Assembly: GCA_015485355.1 (NCBI GenBank)
Contig: WFTQ01000029.1
Location: 1-46,884, forward strand
DNA: 46,884 nt
Direction of reading: 5' to 3'
Source of the DNA: a bacterium
GTDB lineage: Bacteria; Calditrichota; Calditrichia; RBG-13-44-9; J042
The notes beneath the pieces were generated by a model, which had not been told where the DNA came from, did no database searches, and saw nothing but the letters and a program-made list of their open reading frames with translations. A program made the translations under genes and the position numbers. Below, one piece after another: positions 36,434-45,370 of the stretch (position 1 is its first letter; each line of letters starts with the position of its first letter).

Positions 36434-36721
36434 GACCAAAAGATTTGGGTTTGCGACGGGATTCACAATACGGTAACCCCCGCGGTGTTTCCTCTGGACG
36501 GCGACCGAATTACCCCGAAAGACCTGGGGAAACATCGGTAGGCGTTTTGACGTCGTTCGGAATTTCTCCAAAAGCCCACGGGTGCTTTTCGGCCGCCGGG
36601 CAACCGCCTTTGGGGCGACGCTGAAGCCTTCTGCGGTTGCGGAAACGCCTTCCCGCAACGCCATTGCCACCATCCTTGTATGCATTGTTTCCTCCCCTTC
36701 CAACAAAACCCATATTGACGC
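36434..36721. other. Spacer between divergent genes, no gene seen
   Basis: About 290 bases between the divergent lipoprotein and Fe-S carrier promoters. A minus-strand frame (36395-36706) is present, but it overlaps the lipoprotein promoter, lacks a family match and has no supporting start signal. Confidence 0.45.
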
Positions 36722-36749
36722 TTGATTGAGAGAATAATTTTATTAAATT
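36722..36749 (+). promoter_or_regulatory. Promoter of the A-type Fe-S carrier gene
   Basis: TTGATT (36722-36727), a 16-base spacer and TAAATT (36744-36749), about 45 bases before the ATG. Confidence 0.6.
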
Positions 36750-36794
36750 AATGCATCGTAAAAAATTTACAGTAAAGAAAAATTGGGGTGTATT

Positions 36795-37130
36795 ATGATA
36801 GAGATTACCGAAAAGGCTATCGCACAGATCAAAGCGGTGCTCGCCTCCGAAGGGAAAGAGGGCCATGGTTTGCGCATTGGGGTAGAAGGTTGCGGCTGTT
36901 CGGGGTTTAACTATTTTTTAGAAATTCAGAAGGCGCCGCGTCCCACCGATCACGTGTTGCAGTTCGATGGGGTCACCATTTTCATTGATGAACCCAGTGC
37001 CGGTCACTTGCGGGGGGCGATTCTGGATTTCATAGAGGAAGAGCATATGAAGGGCTTTATTTTCCGGAATCATGAGAAGTCCCCTCCCTCTCATTCGCAT
37101 TCCCATTCTTGCGGCTGTGGTCATCACTAA
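36795..37130 (+). CDS. A-type iron-sulfur cluster carrier with His-rich tail
   Basis: A 111-residue IscA/ErpA/HesB-family protein. The conserved cysteines are C35 in GCGCSGF and C106 and C108 in the C-terminal CGCG; an extra Cys (C33) precedes the first. These residues hold an iron-sulfur cluster during transfer to target enzymes. Instead of the usual short linker, alternating His and Ser (HSHSHS) stand just before CGCG, and two further His end the protein. The ATG at 36795 with GGGGTG upstream is the family start; the frame opens at a GTG at 36783. It is a single gene with its own promoter and a strong terminator, apart from any isc/suf operon. Confidence 0.93.
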   Translation: MIEITEKAIAQIKAVLASEGKEGHGLRIGVEGCGCSGFNYFLEIQKAPRPTDHVLQFDGVTIFIDEPSAGHLRGAILDFIEEEHMKGFIFRNHEKSPPSHSHSHSCGCGHH

Positions 37131-37160
37131 TCGATCGGCACCGCAGGCGGCTTGATAGAC

Positions 37161-37192
37161 AGGCGGGGACCGTTGGGTCGGCCCGCCTTTTT
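37161..37192 (+). terminator. Rho-independent terminator of the Fe-S carrier gene
   Basis: AGGCGGG pairs with CCCGCCT, with an inner GACC/GGTC pairing, followed by five T. Confidence 0.85.
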
Positions 37193-37213
37193 AATTGGTG
37201 GTTGGAGAGAACT

Positions 37214-37240
37214 CCCGATTGGGGTTCATCCCCATTCGGG
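37214..37240. repeat. Hairpin with 11-base arms
   Basis: CCCGATTGGGG (37214-37224) and CCCCATTCGGG (37230-37240) pair with one mismatch around a five-base loop. It lies just after the Fe-S carrier terminator and may be a second stop or RNA-protection element; no T run follows. Confidence 0.55.
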
Positions 37241-37286
37241 GACTCCCGAACAGAGGTAAAAAGCTTTTGAATAGAATAGATTTTGC

Positions 37287-37314
37287 TTGACTGTTTCAAC
37301 TTTTCGTTTAAATT
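37287..37314 (+). promoter_or_regulatory. Promoter of the kinase-like gene
   Basis: TTGACT (37287-37292), a 16-base spacer and TAAATT (37309-37314). Confidence 0.6.
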
Positions 37315-37454
37315 CCAGACAATAATTCAAAGATTTTACTGGAATTACCCGGCGGGTGGTTGGGTCGGGTCAAGGCAGGGGTCCCGTGCCACAGCGCCGA
37401 TGATGGGTTTCGACGGCCGGGCATGGGGTTGATAGAAAGGATGCTTCGGAAAAG

Positions 37455-38519
37455 ATGACCGGACTGACTTCATCACAGCTGGACGATTTCCTGAATTTTA
37501 TTGATTTTTTCTTGATCCAAATTTCGGCGCAGGGGAATCTTTTATCCATACGCCCCGCCCATAAAACCTTTCTCCAATGGCGCAAGGAAAACTGGAAGCA
37601 ATTCAATTTTCGGGACCATTTTTTGACCCCCAACGACCTGACCATGGAGCTGTTTTTATCCTTTTTCGAGATCAAGGATTACAACAGCAACCACTTTTTA
37701 TGGAAAGGCCAGGATGGCAAAGTCTCCCCGCCGTTACCGACCTTTATGCGACTGGCCCGAAACCGGGAGGGACAACGGTTCTTTCTTATGTTTGTCAAAG
37801 ATCCTGAAGAGGCTGTCCGGGTCAGCATTCCGGCGACGGATAAGAAATTTCTTTTTCAGGCGCGAGGTTTTCCGGGATTGATTCACAACATCAACGGGCC
37901 GCTAGGCACCATTACCGGACGCATTGAGCTGATGCAATATCAGTATTCCGAAATCCAGGAATTCGATGAGATCATCCGTGTGGGCTACCGACTTCAAGGT
38001 ATTCTGGAGAATGTTTCCTTCAAGGTGATCAACGAAAAACACTTGAATCGTTCAAAAATCAATTTCAACCGGTTTTTAAGAGAAGAAATCACCTTCCTGA
38101 ACTGCGATTTATTTTTCAAACATCAAGTGGAAAAAGTCAACGATTTTTCTTCCAGCATACCCGAATTTGATAGTTCCTATGCCAAATTGAGCGGCATTTT
38201 TTCGGAATGTTACTATTTCTTCCGCCATTATGTGAATGAACGTAAAGAATACGTCTTTTTAGTCAAATCGTTCATGAACGGCTCCCACATTGGCTTTTCC
38301 ATCGATTTTAGCGGAGAATTCGAGCCGCCCCGGGGCTGCATGGCGCCCCTTCCTTTGTATCTGGAAGGCGATTTCCTGGAAATGGCGCGCACCCGAATTC
38401 CGGGCTTGGACACGCGTTTTCTATCCTTGTGTATGGAAGAAACCCGGGGCATTTTAAAAATGTCCTGCCGGCAGGACGGCATGAAGCTGCGTTATGAATT
38501 CCCGATACCCTTACCCTGA
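37455..38519 (+). CDS. Degenerate histidine-kinase-like protein (PAS-like, HisKA-like)
   Basis: A 354-residue soluble protein. Residues 8-115 look like a PAS fold. At 138-160 the stretch GLIHNINGPLGTITGRIELM resembles the H box of histidine kinases, with H144 in the phospho-acceptor place. The C-terminal 150 residues should be the ATPase, but I find none of the glycine-rich ATP motifs (no DxGxG, no GxGxGL). It therefore looks like a pseudokinase that could dimerise with or dock to a response regulator rather than phosphorylate one. GGAA lies four bases before the ATG. It is followed by uvrC in the same direction; the pairing may be accidental. Confidence 0.75.
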   Translation: MTGLTSSQLDDFLNFIDFFLIQISAQGNLLSIRPAHKTFLQWRKENWKQFNFRDHFLTPNDLTMELFLSFFEIKDYNSNHFLWKGQDGKVSPPLPTFMRLARNREGQRFFLMFVKDPEEAVRVSIPATDKKFLFQARGFPGLIHNINGPLGTITGRIELMQYQYSEIQEFDEIIRVGYRLQGILENVSFKVINEKHLNRSKINFNRFLREEITFLNCDLFFKHQVEKVNDFSSSIPEFDSSYAKLSGIFSECYYFFRHYVNERKEYVFLVKSFMNGSHIGFSIDFSGEFEPPRGCMAPLPLYLEGDFLEMARTRIPGLDTRFLSLCMEETRGILKMSCRQDGMKLRYEFPIPLP

Positions 38520-38639
38520 GGGGCCGCCACCCCGGTTCTTCCGATGGTGATCCCGGTAGCGATTCCGTCCTATCGGGAAACAAAATTCACCCTCAGGTTT
38601 TGAATCCCATGGAGGATGGACGACAACAGGAATAAAACA

Positions 38640-40514
38640 ATGGCCATCAAGACCCCTGCGATCGATCAAGAGACGCTTCAAAACTTACCCGCCCAGCCGG
38701 GAGTGTATCTGTTCAAAAACCGCACCGGCCAGGTCATCTACGTGGGCAAGGCGAAAAATCTGCGCCAGCGGGTGCGGAGTTACTTTCAACCGTCCCGCCC
38801 ATTCGACCCCAAAACAAGCGCTCTGCTCCACCAGACGGCTACCGTAGAAACCATTCTGGTGGACTCCGAAGTCGAGGCCCTGATCCTGGAGGCCAATCTG
38901 ATTAAACAACACCGTCCCCGCTACAATGTGTTTTTAAGAGACGATAAAAGTTATCCGTACATCCGGATTACCAACGAGCCCTATCCCCGGGTGATGGTTA
39001 CCCGCAAAATGGTATCCGATGGTTCCCGCTATCTGGGTCCTTATACCGATGTCAAACATTTACGGAACATCATAAAAACCCTGCGGCGCATTTTTCCCAT
39101 TCGTTCCTGTAAATATTGGATCGACGAGGCGGTCATCCAGGCCGGTAAGATCAAGCTCTGTCTGGACTACCACATCCACCGCTGTCAGGGACCCTGCCAG
39201 GGCCTGGTAAGCCGGCAGGAATATCAACGAATGATTCGCCAGGTGGAACAATTTTTAAAGGGCAAAACCCGGGAGCTTTTAAAAGAGTTGAACGAACGCA
39301 TGCAACAGGAGGCCCGCCGGTTGAATTTTGAGGAAGCGGCCCGATTGCGGGATCAGATTCGTATGATCGAAAATTACTACTTCGGGTCACCGAAGGTGGT
39401 GCTGACCGATTTTGAAGACCGGGATGTGATTGCTCTGGCGACTCAAGAAGAAGACGCCTGTGCGGTGGTCTTCCAGATCCGTGACGGCAAGGTCATCGGT
39501 CGGCAACACTTTTATCTGGAGGGCGGGGAACACAAATCCAGGGAAGAAATTTTGTCCGAATTTATTAAGCAATATTATATTCACACGGACACCATTCCGC
39601 CTCAGCTGGTGTTGCCCTTTCCCCCCGCGGAAGATCGGGAGCTGGTGGAAGCCTGGCTCACCCGGCAGGCCCAACAGAAAGTGGAACTCCTCATCCCCCG
39701 AATCGGTGAAAAGAAAAAACTGATCGAACTGACCCAGAAAAACGCCCAATTTCTTCTGAAAGAATTGTTGTTACAAAAATCCAAACGGCGGGATTACGTC
39801 CCCTACCACCTTCGGGAACTGCAGACGGCCCTGCATCTGGACACACCTCCCCGGCGGATCGAAGCGTTCGATGTATCCAACATTCAGGGACAGGATGCGG
39901 TGGCCTCCATGGTATGTTTTATCAACGGGAAGCCCCGGAAAAGCGAGTACCGCATTTTTACCATACGGAGCAAAAACACCCCGGACGATTTCGCCATGAT
40001 CCGGGAGGCCGTCCACCGCCGTTATAAACGCCTGCTGGAGGACAATCTTCCCCTGCCCGACCTCATTTTGATCGACGGGGGAAAAGGGCAGCTGAACAGT
40101 GCCCTGGACGCCCTTCAAGCGCTGGGTATTCGCGAGCAGCCGATTGTGGGATTGGCCAAACGACTGGAGGAAGTTTATTTACCCGGCATCAAAGCCCCTC
40201 AGAACATTCCTAAGAACAATGCCGGCTTACGTTTACTGCAACAGATCCGGGACGAATCCCATCGATTTGCGATCACCCATTTTCGCAAACGGCATCAAAA
40301 GCGCGCCATGAAATCGCCTCTGGATGAGGTAGCGGGTATTGGTCCCCGCCGGAAGGCATTCTTGCTTAAAACCTTCGGTTCCCTGAAAAAAATTCAGGCC
40401 GCATCGTTGGAAGAGTTACGATCCCGGGGTAAACTCCCCGAAAATGTGGCCCGTAACCTCTATCAATTTTTCCATCCCCAGCAGCAAGAACAAGCCGCTT
40501 CCCTGAAAACATAA
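38640..40514 (+). CDS. uvrC: UvrABC excision nuclease subunit C
   Basis: A 624-residue UvrC of normal length. The GIY-YIG nuclease comes first (GVYLF at 21-25, [16 protein letters not shown] at 34-49, quoted as two short motifs: YVGKAKNL and RVRSYF). It is followed by a UVR motif ([13 protein letters not shown]), the RNase-H-like C nuclease (FDVSNIQG with its Asp, and [12 protein letters not shown]) and a tandem helix-hairpin-helix tail ([18 protein letters not shown]). It cuts on both sides of a lesion during nucleotide excision repair. The frame opens at 38616, but GGAGG abuts that ATG; the ATG at 38640 has AGGA at nine bases and the family N-terminus. Confidence 0.96.
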   Translation: MAIKTPAIDQETLQNLPAQPGVYLFKNRTGQVIYVGKAKNLRQRVRSYFQPSRPFDPKTSALLHQTATVETILVDSEVEALILEANLIKQHRPRYNVFLRDDKSYPYIRITNEPYPRVMVTRKMVSDGSRYLGPYTDVKHLRNIIKTLRRIFPIRSCKYWIDEAVIQAGKIKLCLDYHIHRCQGPCQGLVSRQEYQRMIRQVEQFLKGKTRELLKELNERMQQEARRLNFEEAARLRDQIRMIENYYFGSPKVVLTDFEDRDVIALATQEEDACAVVFQIRDGKVIGRQHFYLEGGEHKSREEILSEFIKQYYIHTDTIPPQLVLPFPPAEDRELVEAWLTRQAQQKVELLIPRIGEKKKLIELTQKNAQFLLKELLLQKSKRRDYVPYHLRELQTALHLDTPPRRIEAFDVSNIQGQDAVASMVCFINGKPRKSEYRIFTIRSKNTPDDFAMIREAVHRRYKRLLEDNLPLPDLILIDGGKGQLNSALDALQALGIREQPIVGLAKRLEEVYLPGIKAPQNIPKNNAGLRLLQQIRDESHRFAITHFRKRHQKRAMKSPLDEVAGIGPRRKAFLLKTFGSLKKIQAASLEELRSRGKLPENVARNLYQFFHPQQQEQAASLKT

Positions 40515-40579
40515 GTTCAATTTGCACCCCTTCAAAAATTTGGTTAAAATTGCTGCCGGACGGGAACAGGAGCTTTTGC

Positions 40580-42805
40580 ATGCAAGAACCTCGGGTAACC
40601 CCGGCGCTGGCCCTGGAGCATGGCCTGAGCGAAGAGGAATACCAGAAAATCCTCGACATTTTAGGGCGCACCCCGACATTCACCGAATTGGGTATTTTCT
40701 CTGTAATGTGGAGTGAGCACTGTTCTTACAAGAATTCCATTGCCGAAATTAAAACATTGCCTCGGACCGGTCCGCGGCTTCTGGTCGGGGCGGGGGAGGA
40801 AAACGCCGGCCTGGTGGACATTGGCGATGGTCTGGCGGTCTGTTTTAAAATCGAAAGCCACAATCACCCTTCGGCCGTTGAACCGTATCAGGGAGCCGCC
40901 ACGGGGGTGGGAGGCATTATGCGGGATGTCTTTTCGATGGGGGCGCGTCCGGTGGCCGCCCTCAACTCCCTGCGATTCGGCCCCCTGGATCAGGCGCGCA
41001 ATCGCTATCTGCTGGACGGCGTGGTTCGAGGCATTGCCGATTACGGGAACTGCCTGGGAGTACCCACCATTGCCGGAGAAATCTATTTCGAAGACTGCTA
41101 TACCCATAATCCTCTGGTAAATGCCATGACGGTGGGTATTGTGCGCCACGATCAAACCGCCACGGCCGTGGCCCGAGGGGCCGGTAATCCGGTCTTCCTG
41201 ATCGGTTCCCGAACGGGACGAGATGGCATCCACGGGGCCACATTCGCCTCCGAAGAACTCACCGAAACCTCCGAAGAAAGGCGTCCCAATGTGCAGGTGG
41301 GCGATCCTTTTACCGAAAAACTGTTGTTGGAAGCCACCCTGGAAATGATCCGGAAGCGATTGCTGGTCGGCATTCAGGACATGGGTGCGGCCGGGATCAC
41401 CTGTTCCACCACGGAAATGAGCGCCAAGGGCAACGCCGGCATGGAGATTGACCTGGACAAAGTGCCTTTACGGGAGCCGGGCATGACGGCCTACGAAATC
41501 ATGCTTTCCGAATCGCAAGAGCGCATGCTGGCGGTGGTGAAAAAAGGCCGGGAAGAAGCGGTGCGCCGCATCTGCCGGAAGTGGGATTTGATTTGCGAAC
41601 AGATCGGCGAAGTCATCGATGAACCGATATTGCGGGTATACCACCAGGGAAAAACCGTGGCGGAAGTGCCGCCGTATTCGTGCGTATTAGGAGGCGGTGC
41701 GCCGGTATACCATCGGGAAGCTCGGCGACCCGCCTACCTGGACGAAGTGCAGTCCTTCGACTTCGAGCGACTCCCCCCGGTGGCCGACCTGGAAGCGGCT
41801 TTTCGGAAAGTCTTTTCCTCTCCCAACATCGTCTCCCGCCGCTGGGTCTACCAGCAGTACGATCACATGGTCCAAACCAGTACGGTGGTGCATCCCGGGG
41901 GCGACGCCGCGGTAATCCGCATCCGTGGCACCCGCAAGGGCATCGCCATGAAAACCGATGGAAACGGTCGTTATGTATATTTAAATCCCCGACGGGGGGG
42001 ACAAATTGCGGTGGCCGAAGCGGCCCGCAACGTGGTGTGCACCGGGGCCCTGCCCCTGGCCATAACCAACTGCCTGAACTTTGGTAATCCCTATAAACCG
42101 GAAATGTTTTACCTGTTCAAAGAGGCGGTGGCCGGAATCGGCGATGCCTGCCGGGTTCTGGAAACACCCGTTACCGGCGGCAACGTGAGTTTCTATAACG
42201 AAGGCCCCGAGGGCGCCGTCTATCCCACGCCCGTCATCGGAATGATAGGGTTAATCGAAGACATTGCTCAGGTAACGCCTGCCGCTTTCCAATCGGAAGG
42301 GGACGAGATTTACCTGATCGGCCGGACCGCGCCGGAAATTGGAGGCAGCGAGTTTTTAAAAGTCGTGTACCAAAAGATCACGGGGGACATTCCAGCCCTG
42401 GATCTCCGAAGGGAGAAGGCGACCCAACAGGCTGTTCTGGGGGCCATCCGCCGGGGATGGGTGCGTTCGGCCCACGACATCTCCGACGGCGGCTTGCTGG
42501 TGGCTCTGGCGGAGTGTTGCATCTTAAACCCGGAGCGGTCCCTGGGCGCCCACATTCACTGGGTTCCTCCAAAAGAGCGCCCGGAATGGTGGCTCTTCAG
42601 CGAAAGCCAATCTCGCTTCCTCCTGAGCGTCCCTCCCGACCGCCGGCGACAACTGGAAGAGTGGTTCCGCAACCAACATATTCCCATCCAACGGCTGGGT
42701 ACGGTGGGCGGATCGGAATTGCGCCTGGCGTCGATCTTGGCCCTACCCCTGAAGGAACTCCAGGAAATGTATTACCAAACGCTTCCCCGGATAATGGAAT
42801 GGTAG
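40580..42805 (+). CDS. purL: Phosphoribosylformylglycinamidine synthase subunit PurL
   Basis: A 741-residue PurL of the small (multi-subunit) type. It makes formylglycinamidine ribonucleotide with ATP and ammonia in purine synthesis, together with PurQ and PurS. Visible motifs include MWSEHCSYK (43-51), [28 protein letters not shown] and [17 protein letters not shown] eight bases before the ATG at 40580 fixes the start. PurQ and PurS are not adjacent, so the pathway genes are scattered. It lies 65 bases after uvrC on the same strand and may share its transcript. Confidence 0.96.
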   Translation: MQEPRVTPALALEHGLSEEEYQKILDILGRTPTFTELGIFSVMWSEHCSYKNSIAEIKTLPRTGPRLLVGAGEENAGLVDIGDGLAVCFKIESHNHPSAVEPYQGAATGVGGIMRDVFSMGARPVAALNSLRFGPLDQARNRYLLDGVVRGIADYGNCLGVPTIAGEIYFEDCYTHNPLVNAMTVGIVRHDQTATAVARGAGNPVFLIGSRTGRDGIHGATFASEELTETSEERRPNVQVGDPFTEKLLLEATLEMIRKRLLVGIQDMGAAGITCSTTEMSAKGNAGMEIDLDKVPLREPGMTAYEIMLSESQERMLAVVKKGREEAVRRICRKWDLICEQIGEVIDEPILRVYHQGKTVAEVPPYSCVLGGGAPVYHREARRPAYLDEVQSFDFERLPPVADLEAAFRKVFSSPNIVSRRWVYQQYDHMVQTSTVVHPGGDAAVIRIRGTRKGIAMKTDGNGRYVYLNPRRGGQIAVAEAARNVVCTGALPLAITNCLNFGNPYKPEMFYLFKEAVAGIGDACRVLETPVTGGNVSFYNEGPEGAVYPTPVIGMIGLIEDIAQVTPAAFQSEGDEIYLIGRTAPEIGGSEFLKVVYQKITGDIPALDLRREKATQQAVLGAIRRGWVRSAHDISDGGLLVALAECCILNPERSLGAHIHWVPPKERPEWWLFSESQSRFLLSVPPDRRRQLEEWFRNQHIPIQRLGTVGGSELRLASILALPLKELQEMYYQTLPRIMEW

Positions 42806-42827
42806 CCTCAGGGCCGAGGCGCTTTTT
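42805..42827 (+). terminator. Probable terminator after purL
   Basis: GCCTC (42805-42809) pairs with GAGGC (42816-42820), followed by GC and five T. The stem is short. Confidence 0.45.
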
Positions 42828-42930
42828 CGGAAAAACTCGAATTTCCTGATTCAGTTCTTCGGGGAGCCGCCGATAATCGATAATCAGGTTTAAGTCTTTT
42901 AAAATTTGAGGGTTATTTTAGACAAAAGGC

Positions 42931-42958
42931 TTGACTTTCTTTGCATTTCATATATATT
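42931..42958 (+). promoter_or_regulatory. Promoter of the receiver-domain gene
   Basis: TTGACT (42931-42936), a 16-base spacer and TATATT (42953-42958), with a leader of about 30 bases. Confidence 0.7.
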
Positions 42959-42993
42959 GTTACTTGCGGTAATTCAAACGATGAGGAGGTCGG

Positions 42994-43470
42994 ATGAAAA
43001 AACTGGGTAACGTTATGGTGGTCGACGACGAAGAGAATATCCGGGAAGTGCTGTCCAATTACCTGACCAATCTGGGATATTTTGTGGTTACCGCCAAGGA
43101 CGGGACCGATGCTCTGGATAAGTTTCGTTCCCGGAGTTTCGATTTGATCATCTCAGACCTGCTCATGCCCAACATCGACGGCCTGGAACTCCTGAAACGC
43201 ATTCGAGAACAAGATAAGGACGTTATTTTCCTGATGATCACCGGATACCCTTCCATCGAAACCGCCGTGGAGGCCATCAAACAAGGCGCCTACGATTACA
43301 TCACCAAGCCCTTCCATATGGAAGACGTGAAGATTCGGATCGAACGAGCCTTTGAAAAAAAGAATCTCAAGGAACGCCTGAGCACCGTACAGGGTTTTGT
43401 GTGGGCACTCCTGTTCTCCATCCCCATCTGGCTGATTCTGGGCATCATTCTGGCCAAACTACTCAAATAA
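42994..43470 (+). CDS. Response-regulator receiver domain with a C-terminal membrane anchor
   Basis: A 158-residue protein. The receiver domain (about 5-122) has the acidic pair D11/D12, phospho-acceptor D55 in LIISDLLMP, T83 in MITG and K105 in TKPF, so all phosphorylation residues are intact. Instead of a DNA-binding output domain, a short basic linker leads to a hydrophobic segment (about 134-155) followed by AKLLK. That is a tail-anchored receiver, with the signalling domain in the cytoplasm. GAGGAGG seven bases before the ATG and a clear promoter make the gene secure. The cognate kinase is not next to it. Confidence 0.92.
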   Translation: MKKLGNVMVVDDEENIREVLSNYLTNLGYFVVTAKDGTDALDKFRSRSFDLIISDLLMPNIDGLELLKRIREQDKDVIFLMITGYPSIETAVEAIKQGAYDYITKPFHMEDVKIRIERAFEKKNLKERLSTVQGFVWALLFSIPIWLILGIILAKLLK

Positions 43471-43477
43471 TTCCCGC

Positions 43478-43642
43478 TTATCTCCGGGACTTCGTCACCT
43501 TGGTCAGACAGAACCGCTGCCCGACCGGTCCGGTCATTTCCAATAACCGACCCACTTGTCGGCCGTCCCGGATCAAAACCTGCACTTCGTCGATCCCGGC
43601 TACCGCCTGAATTGTTTCCCGGAAATTTCGCCCCATAGGGCA
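43478..43642 (-). CDS. Possible small ORF or gene fragment next to tRNA-Arg
   Basis: A minus-strand frame of 54 residues directly downstream of tRNA-Arg. Its sequence (ETIQAVAGIDEVQVLIRDGR then QVGRLLEM) reads like real protein and loosely recalls the end of GerMN-type domains (a GIDxVQxLxxG pattern). The ATG at 43642 has no ribosome-binding site and the protein-like part starts abruptly after the tRNA. It may be the remnant of a gene whose 5' part was lost, or a chance frame. Confidence 0.3.
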   Translation of the reverse strand, partial: CPMGRNFRETIQAVAGIDEVQVLIRDGRQVGRLLEMTGPVGQRFCLTKVTKSRR

Positions 43643-43658
43643 GGCGGAAGAAAAAGAG

Positions 43659-43730
43659 TACCCCCGGCAGGAATCGAACCTGCGCACATGGCTCCGGAGG
43701 CCATTGCTCTATCCACTGAGCTACGGGGGC
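43659..43730 (-). tRNA. tRNA-Arg (anticodon CCG)
   Basis: Minus-strand cloverleaf: acceptor GCCCCCG/CGGGGGT (first pair G-U), D arm GCTC/GAGC, anticodon stem ATGGC/GCCAT with loop CTCCGGA and anticodon CCG, T arm GCAGG/CCTGC. CCA is not encoded. It reads CGG codons. Its promoter is at 43744-43772. Confidence 0.93.
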
Positions 43731-43743
43731 AATTGCATGACCT

Positions 43744-43772
43744 AATTTAATGCAAAGCAGGGATTCAATCAA
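43744..43772 (-). promoter_or_regulatory. Promoter of tRNA-Arg
   Basis: TTGATT (43767-43772), a 17-base spacer and TAAATT (43744-43749) on the minus strand, 14 bases before the tRNA 5' end. The -10 box is followed by AGGTC, as at 36405-36433. Confidence 0.75.
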
Positions 43773-43882
43773 CGGCGAAATGGGTTTTTCTCCACCCGGC
43801 TCGCTCCTCACACTCCCCTTTCAACACCGTCGAATTCCAGAGGCGTTCCGGCTTCACCTCAGCGAACGGTCCCGCTCGAGAC

Positions 43883-44128
43883 TCATTTCAGCAACCACAC
43901 TATTCCCAGAATAATCAGTATCAAGGGAACAACCGGAATGATCACCAGGCCCAGTATGGGTAAGGCGACCCCCGCGAGGATGAATAAGGTCAATCCAAAC
44001 GCAAACAGGCCGATCAGAATCTTCAGCGGCAAAACCAACACGAATACCCCTGCTTTGACTAACCAGACCATGAGTTTGGTTACGCCCACCACCAAAGCCA
44101 GCACGATGAAAAGGATTAAAAATTCCAT
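43883..44128 (-). CDS. Small hydrophobic membrane protein
   Basis: An 81-residue protein that is almost entirely hydrophobic (Leu/Ile/Val-rich) with two to three membrane helices. Lys residues near positions 18, 25 and 36 mark the loops, and the protein ends WLLK. GAGG lies upstream of a GTG (44131) and the ATG (44128). No family motif is recognisable. The gene stands alone. Confidence 0.65.
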   Translation of the reverse strand: MEFLILFIVLALVVGVTKLMVWLVKAGVFVLVLPLKILIGLFAFGLTLFILAGVALPILGLVIIPVVPLILIILGIVWLLK

Positions 44129-44466
44129 CACGGTGGACCTCTTGATTGATCTTCTCTGTTCTACGGCGATTCACACCGTGGGTTTCGTCGCTTGCACGAG
44201 CTGCTGCACCTGCGGAGTGTATCGCATCGTTGACCGGATCCCCGGTAACCCCATGGCGACCACAACGAAGGAAGCCCCCCAACGGGTTTGGTCGGGCAAA
44301 CGGGGTTAAACCCGTTGACGGGAGCTCCCATGCGGTTTTTACCGCATTCCCTTCCGGCCCATTCGTTTGAAGCCCGTCCCTTTCCCCCCTGCTCAGTCGC
44401 TCGGCTCGGGGGCTTCAGAGGACCATCGCCTTCTTTCCTCATAAAAACACCGCACCATGAAGAGGG
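44129..44466. other. Spacer with three consecutive palindromes
   Basis: About 340 bases without a supported gene; a minus-strand frame (44161-44442) is Pro/Gly/Arg-rich and unconvincing. The notable content is three palindromic elements in a row at 44299-44347. Confidence 0.45.
44299..44347. repeat. Three adjacent palindromes or hairpins
   Basis: AACGGG/CCCGTT (44299-44304 and 44311-44316, six-base loop), GGGAGCTCCC (44320-44329, no loop) and ATGCGG/CCGCAT (44330-44335 and 44342-44347, T-rich six-base loop) follow each other within 49 bases. They lie upstream of the small membrane protein gene and downstream of the SpoIIM-like gene, so they could end the latter's transcript or structure the former's leader. 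Confidence 0.7.
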
Positions 44467-45057
44467 TTAGACATCGTCTTCATCCTTCATCCGTTCGGCC
44501 AGGACAATCAAGGCGGATTCCAGCAACGCGGCGATAAACAACAGAACCATCACGTACTTGACATACAGCGGCAAGAGTATCCAGAATTGTTCCTGCACCC
44601 GGCTCCAATCATGGCTGCTCCAGAACGCTTCGGATAGACGAAAACCCAAGGCAAAACTGATCCACGCGGCGGGGAATTCCAGCCAGGCTACCGGATTTAC
44701 CAACACCTGCCAGATGCCTCGCCATCCCAGCATATCGTAACTGATAACGGCCACATTCAATCCGGTCAGGAAGGCGGCTACGGGCGGACCGATCAGAATG
44801 AAGCCGGAAAGGAAACTGACGAAGAGCGATACATTGTTCAATGAAAAAATGATTAAAAAAAGTACCAGAAACGGATATTTTCGGGTAAAATATTTTTCCA
44901 TGAGGCGCCGCATCCAGCGGGGATAGCGCAGTAAGAAGCGGATGTTCTTTTCCACCACGTTGGGGGCCAGGTAAATGCCCGCCAGAAACAATACCGCAGA
45001 CAGAAAAAAATAAGTGTAGTCGACCCAATCAAACAGATTCCGAATCGCTTCGATCAC
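44467..45057 (-). CDS. SpoIIM-like membrane protein
   Basis: A 196-residue membrane protein with five to six helices. NNVSLFVSFLSGFILIG and the later WLEFPAAWISFALGFRL match, in order and spacing, the two conserved parts of SpoIIM/DUF95 proteins. The latter is the EhG-E-PA-like stretch that in the family reads HGxxExPA. In sporulating bacteria SpoIIM helps engulfment; in other lineages the family is an uncharacterised membrane protein often near MoxR/DUF58 genes. The start is a GTG preceded by GGGGTG. There is no sign of a sporulation context. Confidence 0.65.
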   Translation of the reverse strand: MIEAIRNLFDWVDYTYFFLSAVLFLAGIYLAPNVVEKNIRFLLRYPRWMRRLMEKYFTRKYPFLVLFLIIFSLNNVSLFVSFLSGFILIGPPVAAFLTGLNVAVISYDMLGWRGIWQVLVNPVAWLEFPAAWISFALGFRLSEAFWSSHDWSRVQEQFWILLPLYVKYVMVLLFIAALLESALIVLAERMKDEDDV

Positions 45058-45370
45058 GGAGACACCCCGGAGTTTAATACGGCCTTCCCGACATTTTATC
45101 CGCGCCGATATTCCGGATTTAAGATATTCAGGAAAGTCCGATAAAGCAAGTCGACCCGGACGATCCCATCTTCAAACCTCATCCATCTAAAGGGACCCTT
45201 CTTCTGGCAACCGATGGGCCCCTGTCGAAGGCGTCCCATAGGCAACACAGCGACAGCCGTCGGCCTCCTGTGAGAATCCCGCAAGCCGGGACAGGAGCCC
45301 GTATACTGGAATTCGAATCAAAAGACGGTTCCATCGGCATGATCGCCGGGCATGGCGGGTCCGGCACAGG
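45058..45370. other. Spacer without a supported gene
   Basis: About 310 bases. A minus-strand frame (45096-45284) has a protein-like end (IVRVDLLYRTFLNILNPEYR) but no ribosome-binding site and a random-looking start, so I do not call it. Confidence 0.4.

Larger units (their letters stand above)
37193..37454. other. Leader and promoter region of the kinase-like gene
   Basis: No gene is seen. The stretch holds a near-perfect 11-base hairpin (37214-37240) and the promoter at 37287-37314, leaving a leader of about 130 bases before the ATG at 37455. Confidence 0.5.

Noticed and set aside
36395-36706. Basic 103-residue minus-strand frame, at first sight like a ribosomal protein
   Set aside because: It covers the lipoprotein promoter, and no ribosomal protein signature could be found in it.
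44161-44442. Gly/Pro/Arg-rich minus-strand frame that recalled sequences near group II introns
   Set aside because: No domain V hairpin or reverse transcriptase is present; the frame lies over the palindromes and is probably non-coding.
45096-45284. Minus-strand frame of 62 residues with a protein-like C-terminus
   Set aside because: No ribosome-binding site, implausible N-terminal half, no recognisable family; conservation data would be needed to call it.
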